Assembly (NCBI RefSeq): GCF_036621135.1
Contig: NZ_JAZIBG010000031.1
Coordinates: 62,001-126,000, forward strand
Length of the DNA stretch: 64,000 nucleotides
Source of the DNA: Aquincola agrisoli
GTDB lineage: Bacteria > Pseudomonadota > Gammaproteobacteria > Burkholderiales > Burkholderiaceae_C
Direction: 5' to 3'
Under the pieces are notes generated by a model. It was not told the origin of the DNA. It was given only the letters and a program-made list of their open reading frames with translations, and did not search any database. The first letter of the stretch is position 1, and each line of letters opens with the position of its first letter. This document shows, one piece after another, positions 18,680 through 27,928 of the stretch. A program made the position numbers and the translations under genes.

Positions 18680-21306
18680 CAGACGACCACGTTGACCAGA
18701 CGGCCCGGCACCACGATCACCTTCTTTGCGCCCTTGCCCTCGGCGAACTTGGCGAAATCAGGGCTGGCCAGCGCGGCGGCCTCGATCGCCGCCTTGTCGG
18801 CGCCCGCCGGCACGGTGATCGAGCCGCGCAGCTTGCCGTTGACCTGCAGCATCAGCTCGATGCTGTCCTGCACCAGCGCGGCGTCATCGACCTCGGGCCA
18901 GGGCGCGTCGAGCAACTCGCCCAGGCGATCGGCGTAGCCGAGCTGCTGCCACAGGCCGTGCGTGATGTGCGGGCAGGCGGGGTAGAGGCCGCGCAGCAGC
19001 ACCGAAAAGCCTTCGCGCAGCACGGGCTCGTCGCCCGGCGCTGCCTTGAAGTCTTCCAGCGCGTTCAGCAGCTTCATCGCGCCGGAGACGACGGTGTTGT
19101 ACTGCATGCGCTCGTAGTCGTAGCTGATCTGCTTGAGCACCGTGTGCACCTCGCGGCGCAGCGCCTTGGCGCCCGCCGACAGCGTGCCGGCGGCCACGTC
19201 GCCCGCGGCGGCGATCGCGGCGGCGTTCTTCGCGCCGAAGCCCCACACGCGCTTCAGGAAGCGGTGCGCGCCTTCCACGCCGGCATCGTTCCATTCCAGC
19301 GTCTGCTCGGGCGGCGACGCGAACATCACGAAGAGCCGCGCGGTGTCGGCGCCGTAGCGGTCGATCAGCTCCTGCGGATCGACCCCGTTGTTCTTCGACT
19401 TCGACATCGTGCCGACGCCGCCGTACTCCACCGCCGAGCCATCGCTTTTCAGCTTGGCGCCGACGATCTTGCCGCCCGCGTCGAACACGTTCTCGACCTC
19501 GTGCGGCCAGAAGTATTCGATGCCGCCCTTGTCGGTGCGGCGGCTGTAGATGTGGTTCAGCACCATGCCCTGCGTGAGCAGGCGCTTGAACGGCTCGTCG
19601 ACCTTCACCAGGCCGAGATCGCGCATCACCTTCGTCCAGAAGCGGGCGTACAGCAGGTGCAGGATGGCGTGCTCGATGCCACCGATGTACTGGTCCATCG
19701 GCATCCAGTACTGCGTGCCCTCGGCGACCATCTTCTCGTCGTTGGACGGGTCGCAGTAGCGCATGAAGTACCACGACGAATCGACGAAGGTGTCCATCGT
19801 GTCGGTCTCGCGCCGCGCGGGCTGGCCGCATCGGGGGCAGCCGACGTTCAGGAAAGCCTCGCACTTGTTCAGCGGGTTGCCGCTGCCGTCGGGGATCAGC
19901 TCCTCGGGCAGCACGACCGGCAGGTCCTTCTCGGGCACCGGCACCGGGCCGCAGTCGGCGCAGTGGATGATCGGGATCGGCGTGCCCCAGTAGCGCTGGC
20001 GGCTGATGCCCCAGTCGCGCAGGCGCCAGGTGGTCTTCTTCTCACCCAGGCCCTTGGCGGCCAGGTCGTGCGCGATGGCGTCCACCGCGTCCTGGTAGCC
20101 CAGGCCGCTGTAGTTGCCGGAGTTGATGACGACGCCGCGCTGCTTGTCGCCGTACCACTCGGCCCAGGCGTCGTACGAATACTGCTCGCCGTCGACCGTC
20201 ACCACCTGGATGATGGGCAGGCCGTACTTCTTGGCGAACGCGAAGTCCCGCTCATCGTGCGCGGGCACACCCATCACGGCGCCGTCGCCGTAGCTCATCA
20301 GCACGTAGTTGCCGACCCACACCTCGATCCGTTCCCCCGTCAGCGGGTGCTGCACGAAGAGGCCGGTGGGCATGCCTTCCTTGTCCTTGGTGGCGAGTTC
20401 CGCCTCGGTGGTGCCGCCCTGCTGGGCCTGTTCGATGAACGCGGCCAGTGCCGGGTTGCCTTGCGCGGCGTGCGTGGCGAGCGGGTGCTCGGGCGCGACG
20501 GCGCAGAAGGTGACGCCCATGATGGTGTCGGCGCGCGTGGTGAACACGTAGAGGCGGCCGTCCTGGATGAGCGCGCCGTTCGCGTCGCGGATCTCGTGCG
20601 GGAAGGCGAAGCGCACGCCTTCGCTCTTGCCGATCCAGTTCTCCTGCATCAGCTTCACGCGCTCGGGCCAGCCGGGCAGGTGGTGCTGCACGTGGTCGAG
20701 CAGTTCGGCCGCGTACTGGGTGATGTTCAGGTAGTAGCCGGGGATCTCGCGCTTCTCGACCGGCGCGCCCGAGCGCCAGCCCTTGCCGTCGACCACCTGC
20801 TCGTTGGCCAGCACGGTCTGGTCGACCGGGTCCCAGTTGACGACCTGCGTGCGGCGTTCGGCGATGCCGGCCTCCAGCATCTTCAGGAACAGCCACTGGT
20901 TCCACTTGTAGTACGCGGGCGAGCAGGTCGCGACTTCGCGGCTCCAGTCGATGGCCAGCCCCATCGCCTGCATCTGCTTCTTCATGTAGGCGATGTTCGA
21001 ATAGGTCCACTGCGCCGGCGGCACCTGGTTCTTGATCGCGGCGTTCTCGGCCGGCAGGCCGAAGGCGTCCCAGCCCATCGGCATCAGCACGTTCATGCCC
21101 TTCATCCGCAGCTGGCGGGTGAGCATGTCGTTGATGGTGTAGTTGCGCACATGCCCCATGTGCAGCTTGCCGCTGGGGTAGGGCAGCATCGAGCAGGCGT
21201 AGAACTTGGGCTTGCTGGCGTCTTCGGTGACGCGGTAGGCGTCGCGGGCGTTCCAGTGCGCTTGCGCGGCTCCCTCGACCTCGGCGGGCATGTACTTGTC
21301 GTTCAT
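18679..21306 (-). CDS. leuS: leucyl-tRNA synthetase
   Basis: An 875-residue class I synthetase of normal length. The HIGH-type motif is HMGH within PYPSGKLHMGHVRNY, the KMSKS motif is MSKSKN, and the editing domain contains TTRADTIMGVTF. Two CxxC pairs (CADCG, CPRCG) in the middle suggest the zinc-binding insertion of bacterial LeuRS. It charges tRNA-Leu in the cytoplasm. It begins the leuS-lptE-holA cluster and lies 25 bases after exbD. Confidence 0.97.
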   Translation of the reverse strand: MNDKYMPAEVEGAAQAHWNARDAYRVTEDASKPKFYACSMLPYPSGKLHMGHVRNYTINDMLTRQLRMKGMNVLMPMGWDAFGLPAENAAIKNQVPPAQWTYSNIAYMKKQMQAMGLAIDWSREVATCSPAYYKWNQWLFLKMLEAGIAERRTQVVNWDPVDQTVLANEQVVDGKGWRSGAPVEKREIPGYYLNITQYAAELLDHVQHHLPGWPERVKLMQENWIGKSEGVRFAFPHEIRDANGALIQDGRLYVFTTRADTIMGVTFCAVAPEHPLATHAAQGNPALAAFIEQAQQGGTTEAELATKDKEGMPTGLFVQHPLTGERIEVWVGNYVLMSYGDGAVMGVPAHDERDFAFAKKYGLPIIQVVTVDGEQYSYDAWAEWYGDKQRGVVINSGNYSGLGYQDAVDAIAHDLAAKGLGEKKTTWRLRDWGISRQRYWGTPIPIIHCADCGPVPVPEKDLPVVLPEELIPDGSGNPLNKCEAFLNVGCPRCGQPARRETDTMDTFVDSSWYFMRYCDPSNDEKMVAEGTQYWMPMDQYIGGIEHAILHLLYARFWTKVMRDLGLVKVDEPFKRLLTQGMVLNHIYSRRTDKGGIEYFWPHEVENVFDAGGKIVGAKLKSDGSAVEYGGVGTMSKSKNNGVDPQELIDRYGADTARLFVMFASPPEQTLEWNDAGVEGAHRFLKRVWGFGAKNAAAIAAAGDVAAGTLSAGAKALRREVHTVLKQISYDYERMQYNTVVSGAMKLLNALEDFKAAPGDEPVLREGFSVLLRGLYPACPHITHGLWQQLGYADRLGELLDAPWPEVDDAALVQDSIELMLQVNGKLRGSITVPAGADKAAIEAAALASPDFAKFAEGKGAKKVIVVPGRLVNVVV

Positions 21307-21331
21307 GCCGTCGATTGTAGGGAGGCCCCCG

Positions 21332-21751
<420 letters not shown>

Positions 21752-21762
21752 GGCGTGGCGGC

Positions 21763-22422
21763 TCAGGACTCGGACGCGCGGGCGAGCATCATCTCGCGCA
21801 GGTCGTGGGCGAAGCCCTCGAGCTCGGCCTCGCAGGCGCTGACCCGTTTGCCGAAGACGTTGTAGCCCAGCACGGCGGGGATGGCCACGGCCAGGCCCGC
21901 CGCCGTCATTACCAGGGCCTCGCCCACCGGGCCGGCGATCTTCTCGATCGTGATGCCGCCTTCCGCGGCGATGGCCGCCAGCGCGTGGTAGATCCCCCAG
22001 ACCGTGCCGAAGAGGCCAACGAACGGGGCGGTGCTGCCGACGGACGCCAGCAGCACCTGGCCGAACTGCAGGTGGGCGAGGCCGCGGTGCAGCGCGTCGC
22101 GCAGGCGCCGCGTCAGTTGAGAGGCGAGGTGCGCATCGGTGGCCAGCGTGCCGGGCTGCGACGGGGCGGTGGCGGCGTCGACGAGCGGCACCAGCAGGCC
22201 TTCGCGGTCGAGCGCGGCCAGGCGCTCGCGGCCGATATCGAGTGCCGGTGCGGCCCAGAACGCCGAGACGGCACGCTCGATGTCGCGCGCCGCGCGGCGC
22301 AACACCCAGCCTTTCCACAGAATCACCACCCAGGCGCTGACCGACATCAGCAGCAGCAGGGCCGCCACGCTGCGGCCCACGCCATCGCTGGCGTGCCAGA
22401 ACGCGCCGAAGCCGCTGTCCAT
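21763..22422 (-). CDS. MotA/TolQ/ExbB-family proton-channel protein
   Basis: A 219-residue inner-membrane protein with three hydrophobic segments (starting near residues 18, 112 and 155). The conserved LASVGSTAPFVGLFGTVWGI region and the following GGITIEKIAGPVGEALVMTA segment are diagnostic. It forms the pentameric channel around an ExbD/TolR dimer. It lies 10 bases downstream of dapB and just upstream of the ExbD-type gene. Confidence 0.9.
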   Translation of the reverse strand: MDSGFGAFWHASDGVGRSVAALLLLMSVSAWVVILWKGWVLRRAARDIERAVSAFWAAPALDIGRERLAALDREGLLVPLVDAATAPSQPGTLATDAHLASQLTRRLRDALHRGLAHLQFGQVLLASVGSTAPFVGLFGTVWGIYHALAAIAAEGGITIEKIAGPVGEALVMTAAGLAVAIPAVLGYNVFGKRVSACEAELEGFAHDLREMMLARASES

Positions 22423-22432
22423 GCGGGCGGCG

Positions 22433-23248
22433 TCAGGCCAGGCCGAGCACGTCGTCCATGCCGAACAGGCCGTGCGGCTTGTCGGCGAGGAAACGGGCGG
22501 CGCGCAGGCTGCCCTGTGCGTAGGTCACCCGGCTGGCGCTTTTGTGCGTGATCTCGATGCGCTCGCCGGTGCCCGCGAACAGCACCGTGTGATCGCCGAC
22601 GATGTCGCCGCCCCGCACCGTGGCGAAGCCGATCGTGCTGGGGTCGCGTTCGCCGGTGACACCTTCGCGGCCGTACACGGCGCAGGCCTTCAGGTCGCGC
22701 CCCAGCGCGTTCGCGACCACCTCGCCCATCTTGAGCGCGGTGCCGCTGGGGGCGTCGACCTTGTGGCGGTGGTGCGCCTCGATGATCTCGATGTCGTACC
22801 CCTCGCTGAGCGCGCGGGCGGCCATGTCCAGCAGCTTCAGCACCACGTTGACGCCGACGCTCATGTTGGGCGCCAGGACGATCGGGATGTGCCGCGCATG
22901 CTCGGCGATCTCGGCCTTCTGCTCGTCGGTGAAGCCGGTGGTGCCGATCACGGCGCGCACGCCGTGATCGCGGCAGGCCGCCAGGTGCGCCAAGGTGCCT
23001 TCGGGCCGGGTGAAGTCGATCAGCACCTCGGCGCCGGCGAGGCCTGCGCCGAGGTCGGCCGTGATGGCGACACCGCTCGCGCGGCCCAGGAAGGCCGTGG
23101 CGTCATGGCCGAGGGCGGGGCTGCCCGGCACGTCCAGCGCACCCGCCAGCACACAATCGTCAGCCGCCTGAACGGCTTCGATCAGCATCCGGCCCATGCG
23201 GCCGGACGCCCCCGCAATGGCCACCTTCAACGTGGGCGAGCCGCTCAC
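22433..23248 (-). CDS. dapB: 4-hydroxy-tetrahydrodipicolinate reductase
   Basis: A 271-residue NAD(P)H-dependent enzyme of the diaminopimelate/lysine pathway. The nucleotide loop VAIAGASGRMGRMLIEA is at the start, IDFTRPEG and GTTGF follow, and the C-terminal half has the catalytic EAHHRHKVDAPSGTAL motif. The GTG start at 23248 overlaps the bamE stop (GTGA), indicating translational coupling. Confidence 0.95.
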   Translation of the reverse strand: MSGSPTLKVAIAGASGRMGRMLIEAVQAADDCVLAGALDVPGSPALGHDATAFLGRASGVAITADLGAGLAGAEVLIDFTRPEGTLAHLAACRDHGVRAVIGTTGFTDEQKAEIAEHARHIPIVLAPNMSVGVNVVLKLLDMAARALSEGYDIEIIEAHHRHKVDAPSGTALKMGEVVANALGRDLKACAVYGREGVTGERDPSTIGFATVRGGDIVGDHTVLFAGTGERIEITHKSASRVTYAQGSLRAARFLADKPHGLFGMDDVLGLA

Positions 23249-23784
23249 TTGGCGGCCTCCAGCGGCGGATAGCTGCGTGTCGCGCCCGCGGGCTCGGGTG
23301 CCGAGGGCGCCGCTTCGGGCCTGGACGGTGCCGGCAGCGCCTTGCGCTGCTCTTCCGTCAACTCCAGCTTGGGCTGCTTTCCGGTCTTGATCGGGCTGAT
23401 CGAGGCGACGAACTCCTGTTCGCCCGGCAGGTCGGGGGCCTCCACGGTCTTGAGCAGGTCGCCCTCGAACTGAAGCACCACGCTGCGCCGCTGGGGCTCC
23501 GTGCCCTGGCGCTTGATGGTGAAGATGTAGTCCCAGCGGTCCGCGTGGAAGATGTCGGCCAGCAGCGGCGAGCCGAGCACGTTGCGCACCTGTGCGCGGT
23601 TCATGCCGGGCTTGACCAGGGCGATCTGCTCCTTGGTCACGACGTTGCCTTGCACCACCTCGACCCGGTAAGGCGTGATGACGCCCAGGACACTGTCGGA
23701 GGTGCGCAGCGATTCCTGCCACGAACTGCAGCCGGCAGTGGCCAGCAGCGCTGCCGCGAGGCCGAGGTATTCAAGTCGAAACAT
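23245..23784 (-). CDS. bamE: outer membrane assembly lipoprotein BamE
   Basis: A 179-residue lipoprotein. The signal MFRLEYLGLAAALLATAGC ends in a lipobox (ATAGC). The SmpA/OmlA core is clear: YRVEVVQGNVVTKEQ, LVKPGMNRAQVRNVLGSP and DRWDYIF. The last 50 residues are a Pro/Ala-rich extension beyond the usual domain. It is an accessory subunit of the BAM complex inserting beta-barrel proteins. It is divergent from fur with 65 bases between starts, the standard proteobacterial arrangement. Confidence 0.93.
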   Translation of the reverse strand: MFRLEYLGLAAALLATAGCSSWQESLRTSDSVLGVITPYRVEVVQGNVVTKEQIALVKPGMNRAQVRNVLGSPLLADIFHADRWDYIFTIKRQGTEPQRRSVVLQFEGDLLKTVEAPDLPGEQEFVASISPIKTGKQPKLELTEEQRKALPAPSRPEAAPSAPEPAGATRSYPPLEAAK

Positions 23785-23849
23785 GTTGTGCCGGTGCGGG
23801 CTGGCTATCATGCTCGGATTCTAAGGTCCCCAAAACCAAGGGGTCGGCC

Positions 23850-24278
23850 ATGAACCACGTAGACGAACTCAAGAGCAGCGGCCTGAAGGCGACGCTGCCG
23901 CGCATCAAGATCCTCGAGGTGTTCCAACGCGGGGAGCATCGGCACATGACTGCCGAAGATGTGTTCAAGGCCCTGCTCGCGGAGGGTGCGGACATCGGGC
24001 TGGCCACGGTGTACCGCGTGCTCATGCAGTTCGAGCAGGCCGGGCTGCTGTCGCGCAGCCACTTCGAGTCGGGCAAGTCGGTGTTCGAGCTGAACGAGGG
24101 TCAGCACCATGACCACCTCGTGTGCCTCACCTGTGGCCGCGTGGAGGAGTTCTACGATCCCGAGATCGAGAAGCGGCAGCGCGCGGTGGCCCAGAGCCGC
24201 GGCTTCGAGTTGCACGACCACTCGCTGGCGCTCTATGCGGCGTGCGTCAAGCCGCAGTGCCCGCACCGTCCGTCCTGA
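23850..24278 (+). CDS. fur: ferric uptake regulator Fur
   Basis: A 142-residue metal-dependent repressor. The winged helix occupies about residues 1-80 (LKATLPRIKILEVF, TAEDVFKALL, ATVYRVLMQFE), followed by the metal-sensing and dimerisation domain with HHDHLVCLTC and a second cysteine pair in CVKPQC. With iron it represses uptake genes. It is divergent from bamE and converges with hprK. Confidence 0.95.
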   Translation: MNHVDELKSSGLKATLPRIKILEVFQRGEHRHMTAEDVFKALLAEGADIGLATVYRVLMQFEQAGLLSRSHFESGKSVFELNEGQHHDHLVCLTCGRVEEFYDPEIEKRQRAVAQSRGFELHDHSLALYAACVKPQCPHRPS

Positions 24279-24305
24279 CAGGCTGCGGGCGCGCCGCGCC
24301 CGGGA

Positions 24306-25262
24306 TCAGGGCTCGCCGCCTTGATCCATGGCCTTCTGGTGGCGCTGGATGAATTCCTGGTAGGTGTCGATGCCGCGCAGCTGCAGGATCGTGTTGCGCA
24401 CCGCCGCCTCGACGAGCACCGCCAGGTTGCGCCCTGCATCCACCGCGATGATCACCTTGCGCACCGGCACGCCGAGGATCTCCTCGTGCATCGGTTCGTA
24501 GGGCAGCCGCTCGAATTCGCGCTCCATCGTTTCCTTGCGCACCAGGTGGACGATGAGCTTCAGGCGCATCTTCCGCCGCACCGCGGTCTCGCCGAAGATC
24601 GCCTTGATGTCGAGCAGGCCGATGCCGCGGACCTCGAGCAGGTTGATCAGCAGCTCGGGACAACGCCCTTCGATGGCGGTTTGCGACACACGGTAGAGGT
24701 CGACGGCATCGTCTGCCACCAGTCCGTGCCCGTGCGAGATGAGTTCCAGGCCCAGTTCGCTCTTGCCGAGGCCGGATTCACCGGTCAGCAGCACGCCCAG
24801 GCCGAGGATGTCCATGAAGACGCCGTGCCGCGTGGTGCGCTCGGCGAAGAGCTGCCCCAGGTAGCCGCGCACCACGTCGATCACGTGGCCGGCGGATTCC
24901 GCGGTGACGAACAGCGGGATCTCCGCCCGGTCGCACATGGCCGTCAGCCGGTCGGGCGGCACCTGGTCGTCGGCGACGATGATCACCGGCGGTTCCAGCG
25001 TCACGATCCGGGAGATCCGCCGCTCCAGCACCTCGTCGGCGCTCTGGCTGAGGTAGGCGACTTCACGCCGGCCGACGATCTGGACGCGGTACGGGTGGAT
25101 GTAGTTGAGGTAGCCGACCAGGTCGGCCGCCGACCGGGCATCGCGCACGGCCGCGTCGTCGAAGCGGCGTTCCGGGTGGGCGTGGCCCGCCACCCATTCC
25201 CAATGCAGCGCGACGCGGTGTTCCTCGAACAGCGCCTCCGCGCTGATGGATGAGGGCTTCAC
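24306..25262 (-). CDS. hprK: HPr kinase/phosphorylase
   Basis: A 318-residue bifunctional enzyme that phosphorylates and dephosphorylates a serine of HPr. The P-loop GESGLGKSELGLELI is followed by LVADDAVD, and the signature EVRGIGLLDIKAIFG is in the C-terminal domain. The start is GTG 25262, only 4 bases after the ptsN stop, so the two are co-translated. In betaproteobacteria hprK and ptsN form part of a regulatory PTS; HPr itself is not in the window. Confidence 0.94.
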   Translation of the reverse strand: MKPSSISAEALFEEHRVALHWEWVAGHAHPERRFDDAAVRDARSAADLVGYLNYIHPYRVQIVGRREVAYLSQSADEVLERRISRIVTLEPPVIIVADDQVPPDRLTAMCDRAEIPLFVTAESAGHVIDVVRGYLGQLFAERTTRHGVFMDILGLGVLLTGESGLGKSELGLELISHGHGLVADDAVDLYRVSQTAIEGRCPELLINLLEVRGIGLLDIKAIFGETAVRRKMRLKLIVHLVRKETMEREFERLPYEPMHEEILGVPVRKVIIAVDAGRNLAVLVEAAVRNTILQLRGIDTYQEFIQRHQKAMDQGGEP

Positions 25263-25266
25263 GCGG

Positions 25267-25737
25267 TCAGGCGACCGACTTCAATGGGGCCCAGTCGGCG
25301 ATGAGCTTGTGCAGGCCCGCGGCGTCCGGCTCGGATTTCAGGCGTTCGCGCAATTCCCGGTCGGAGAGCAGTTCCGCGATCTCCGACAGGATTTCGAGGT
25401 GGCGCTGCGTGGCGGCCTCCGGCACGAGCAGGAAGATCAGCAGGCCGACGGGCTCGTCGTCGGGTGCGTCGAACGGGATCGGGTGCTGGACGCGGATGAC
25501 TGCCGCCAACGGATTCTTCAAGCCCTTGATGCGTCCATGGGGAATGGCCACCCCGTGACCCAGGCCGGTGGAGCCCAGGCGTTCCCTGGCGAACAAGTTG
25601 TCGCTGACCGTGGCACGCGCGATCGCGTGCTGGTTTTCGAACAGCAACCCAGCCTGCTCGAACGCGCGCTTTTTGCTGGTGGCTTCCACATTCACCAGAA
25701 CGTTGCTGGCGGGCAGGATGGCGGCGAGACGGTTCAT
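25267..25737 (-). CDS. ptsN: nitrogen-regulatory PTS protein EIIA(Ntr)
   Basis: A 156-residue PTS EIIA type-2 domain protein with the phospho-accepting histidine in GHGVAIPHGRIKGL. It receives phosphate through the nitrogen-related PTS chain and regulates rather than transports. ATG 25737 is chosen because the family starts with a short MNRLAAILP lead; an upstream in-frame ATG at 25788 adds a poorly conserved stretch. It sits between hpf and hprK on the same strand. Confidence 0.92.
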   Translation of the reverse strand: MNRLAAILPASNVLVNVEATSKKRAFEQAGLLFENQHAIARATVSDNLFARERLGSTGLGHGVAIPHGRIKGLKNPLAAVIRVQHPIPFDAPDDEPVGLLIFLLVPEAATQRHLEILSEIAELLSDRELRERLKSEPDAAGLHKLIADWAPLKSVA

Positions 25738-25892
25738 GGTGTTTCCCCGACGTTGCGGCGGCTGCGACATCCGCAGGGACTTTCGCAAAGAGGGCGTTGA
25801 TTATAGAAATCGGTCCTTGCCACGCTACCGTTGCAGTCATCCCCTGCCGCCGCTGTTGCTCTTTTGCTGCGCCGCCACATGAGTGAACGGAA

Positions 25893-25912
25893 AAGCGGCC
25901 CGAAGGCCGCTT
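25893..25912 (-). terminator. intrinsic terminator after hpf
   Basis: Perfect 8-base arms AAGCGGCC/GGCCGCTT around a four-base loop, 25 bases beyond the hpf stop. On the minus strand the stem runs into TTTT and then CC, a short U-tract. It would separate hpf from the ptsN-hprK pair. Confidence 0.7.
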
Positions 25913-25936
25913 CCGCCGAGGCGCTCGCGCGCAAGA

Positions 25937-26275
25937 TCAGACGTTTGCGTCGAGCCGCTTCGCGGACACGTGGTGGTGGTCCTGCACCTTGTCCTTGTGG
26001 CGGCAGACCTGCCGGTCCAGCTTGTCGACCAACTGGTCGATGGCCGCATACAGATCTTCGTGGCTCTGCTCCGCGAAGATGTCGCGTCCCTTCACATGGA
26101 CCGTGATCTCGGCCCTCTGGCGACGCTCCTTCTCTCGCATCTTCTCCACCGTCAGCAGCACGTTGATGTCGACCACCTGGTCGAAATGACGCGTCACCCG
26201 ATCCAACTTCGTGAGCACATACTCACGGAGAGCCGGCGTGACTTCGAGATGGTGTCCGCTGATCGTCAGGTTCAT
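25937..26275 (-). CDS. hpf: ribosome hibernation-promoting factor, short form
   Basis: A 112-residue protein of the HPF/YfiA (sigma-54 modulation) family. It starts MNLTISGHHLEVTPALREYV, continues through the acidic SHEDLYAAIDQLVDKLDRQ segment and has the KDKVQDHHH tail typical of beta/gamma short HPFs. It binds the 30S decoding region and promotes inactive ribosome dimers in stationary phase. AGGAGG lies 6 bases before the ATG. Proximity to ptsN is common; rpoN is not in the window. Confidence 0.93.
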   Translation of the reverse strand: MNLTISGHHLEVTPALREYVLTKLDRVTRHFDQVVDINVLLTVEKMREKERRQRAEITVHVKGRDIFAEQSHEDLYAAIDQLVDKLDRQVCRHKDKVQDHHHVSAKRLDANV

Positions 26276-26701
26276 CAGATCCTCCTTTGGGGAAGGGGTT
26301 GAGGGAAAGCGGAAAGAGAAGGCGATCCGGGTCCCGGATCGGGGGTCGGAGCAGGAAGGTGGGGTGCGTCAGGAAGGAAGCGGCAGTAGCAGGGTCGAAA
26401 ACAGTGTGCCCCCGAAACAGGAGCGTGACAAGCCGATGAAACTGGTGTGGGCGTACGCAGTTGTGACGTGATGCGTGAAGCGCAGCGCGGATCGGTGACG
26501 CCGCCCAGGCGGTGGTGCGTGAGGGCAGCGCTTCGCTGCCGAACGTGAGGTCGCGCTGGGCCATAATCTTTGGCTTACCCGACGTGGAGAAATCCGTGGA
26601 CCAGAGTCACCCTAGGTGACCGCCGCTCCGGCATGCCGGGGCAGGCGGACGCTTCCGACCCATCGCACCCCGCAAGGCGCACAGGAGCGCCGGAGCAACG
26701 C
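26276..26701. other. hpf-corA divergent intergenic region with two dyads
   Basis: These 426 bases carry no convincing gene. Two dyads stand out. One is CGATCCGGG-T-CCCGGATCG at 26323-26341, about 50 bases upstream of the hpf ATG, placed like an operator or leader hairpin. The other is GGCAGCG-CTT-CGCTGCC at 26524-26540, about 160 bases upstream of corA. I looked for a sigma-54 -24/-12 pair ahead of hpf and found none. Confidence 0.5.
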
Positions 26702-27664
26702 ATGCTGAACGTCTTCAGGCTCGCCAATGGGCGGCTGTTCCAGGAAGAAATCGAGAGCGCCGAAGCGCTGGCCGACTTGAGGCCGGTCTGGGTGGATCTC
26801 GATGCACCCACGCCGCAGGAGAAGGGCTGGATCGCCAGCCGTTTCGGCTTGACGATCCCCGAGGATGCCGTGGACGACGACCTGGAGGAGTCGGCCCGCT
26901 TCTACGAGGAAGACAACGGCGAACTCCACATCCGCTCCGACTTCCTGATCGACGACGACGTCACCCCGCGCAATGTCCGGGTGGCGTTCATCCTCAAGGA
27001 TAACGTGCTGTTCTCGGTGCACGCCGAGGACCTGCCGGTGTTCCGGCTCCTGCGCCTGCGCGCACGCCGCACGCCGGCGCTGATCGAGGACGCGAAGGAC
27101 GTCCTGCTGAAGCTCTACGACACGGATGCCGAGTACAGCGCCGATGCGCTCGAGGGCATCTACGACGCGTTGGAGAAGGTCAGCTCCCGCGTGCTCAAGC
27201 AGGACGTGGACGACCGCGCGGCGAGCGAGGTGCTGGCGGCCGTCGCGAAGGAGGAGGACTTGAACGGGCGCATCCGCCGCAACGTGATGGACACGCGCCG
27301 CGCGCTCAGTTTCATGATGCGCAGCCGCATGCTCAATGCAGAGCAGTTCGAGGAGGCGCGGCAGATCCTGCGCGACATCGATTCGCTCGATTCGCACACG
27401 GCGTTCCTGTTCGACAAGATCAACTTCCTGATGGATGCCACGGTGGGCTTCATCAACATCAACCAGAACAAGATCATCAAGATCTTTTCCGTGGCGAGCG
27501 TGGCCTTGCTGCCGCCCACGTTGATCGCCAGCGTGTACGGGATGAACTTCAAGTTCATGCCCGAAATCGACTGGGCGCTTGGCTACCCGTTCGCTCTGGG
27601 CTTGATGGCCGCGTCCGTGGCGGCACCCTTCCTGTACTTCCGGCGCAAGGGCTGGCTGCGCTGA
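26702..27664 (+). CDS. corA: CorA-family magnesium/cobalt transporter
   Basis: A 320-residue inner-membrane channel. The N-terminal two-thirds is the cytoplasmic alpha/beta domain and long stalk helix. Two C-terminal transmembrane helices flank the diagnostic YGMNF motif (near residue 280), and the protein ends in a basic RRKGW tail. It mediates Mg2+ or related divalent cation uptake. I chose ATG 26702 because MLNVFRLANGRLF matches the family start; the frame is open further upstream but with unrelated composition. A strong hairpin follows the stop. Confidence 0.93.
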   Translation: MLNVFRLANGRLFQEEIESAEALADLRPVWVDLDAPTPQEKGWIASRFGLTIPEDAVDDDLEESARFYEEDNGELHIRSDFLIDDDVTPRNVRVAFILKDNVLFSVHAEDLPVFRLLRLRARRTPALIEDAKDVLLKLYDTDAEYSADALEGIYDALEKVSSRVLKQDVDDRAASEVLAAVAKEEDLNGRIRRNVMDTRRALSFMMRSRMLNAEQFEEARQILRDIDSLDSHTAFLFDKINFLMDATVGFININQNKIIKIFSVASVALLPPTLIASVYGMNFKFMPEIDWALGYPFALGLMAASVAAPFLYFRRKGWLR

Positions 27665-27928
27665 AACAGCTGCGCCGGCACGAGGCCGGCGCGGTTGCGT
27701 AGACAAAACTGCTGCGTGGCGCCCCGAAGCGAAGGAGGGAGGGAGGGAGGAGGAGGAGAGACGCTTCGGGATTGCAGCCTGTTCGACAGGAGGCCACGCT
27801 GCAGGAAAACCATTCGACACTGCATGCAGCATCTGTTGGGTCAGATGCCCTGCGCGCCGCCGAGTTCCGCGATGGCCGCGATAGAAACAAAGCTTTGCGA
27901 AGGCGCCCGCCCCGTCGCCGCCGGGCCG
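27665..27928. other. structured convergent intergenic region with all-purine hairpin loop
   Basis: No gene is supported here, but there are several stem-loops. First, GCGCCGGC/GCCGGCGC at 27672-27692, just after corA. Second, CCCGAAGCG (27723-27731) pairs perfectly with CGCTTCGGG (27762-27770) around a loop of 30 consecutive purines containing GGAGGGAGGGAGGGAGG. Third, CCTGT/ACAGG at 27778-27790. Fourth, GCATCTG/CAGATGC at 27829-27848, extended by GCA/TGC after a bulge. The purine loop could form a G-quadruplex on the plus strand; read from the minus strand it is a CCUCC-repeat loop. corA and the peroxidase gene converge on this region. Confidence 0.6.

Noticed and set aside
25748..25788. Longer ptsN start at 25788
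   Set aside because: The added residues are not conserved in EIIA(Ntr); ATG 25737 fits the family length.
26276..26570. A sigma-54 -24/-12 promoter upstream of hpf
   Set aside because: I looked for GG-N10-GC with the usual context on the minus strand and found no acceptable match.
26570..26701. Upstream extension of corA
   Set aside because: The 44 residues before MLNVFRLANG have no family match and no ribosome-binding site.
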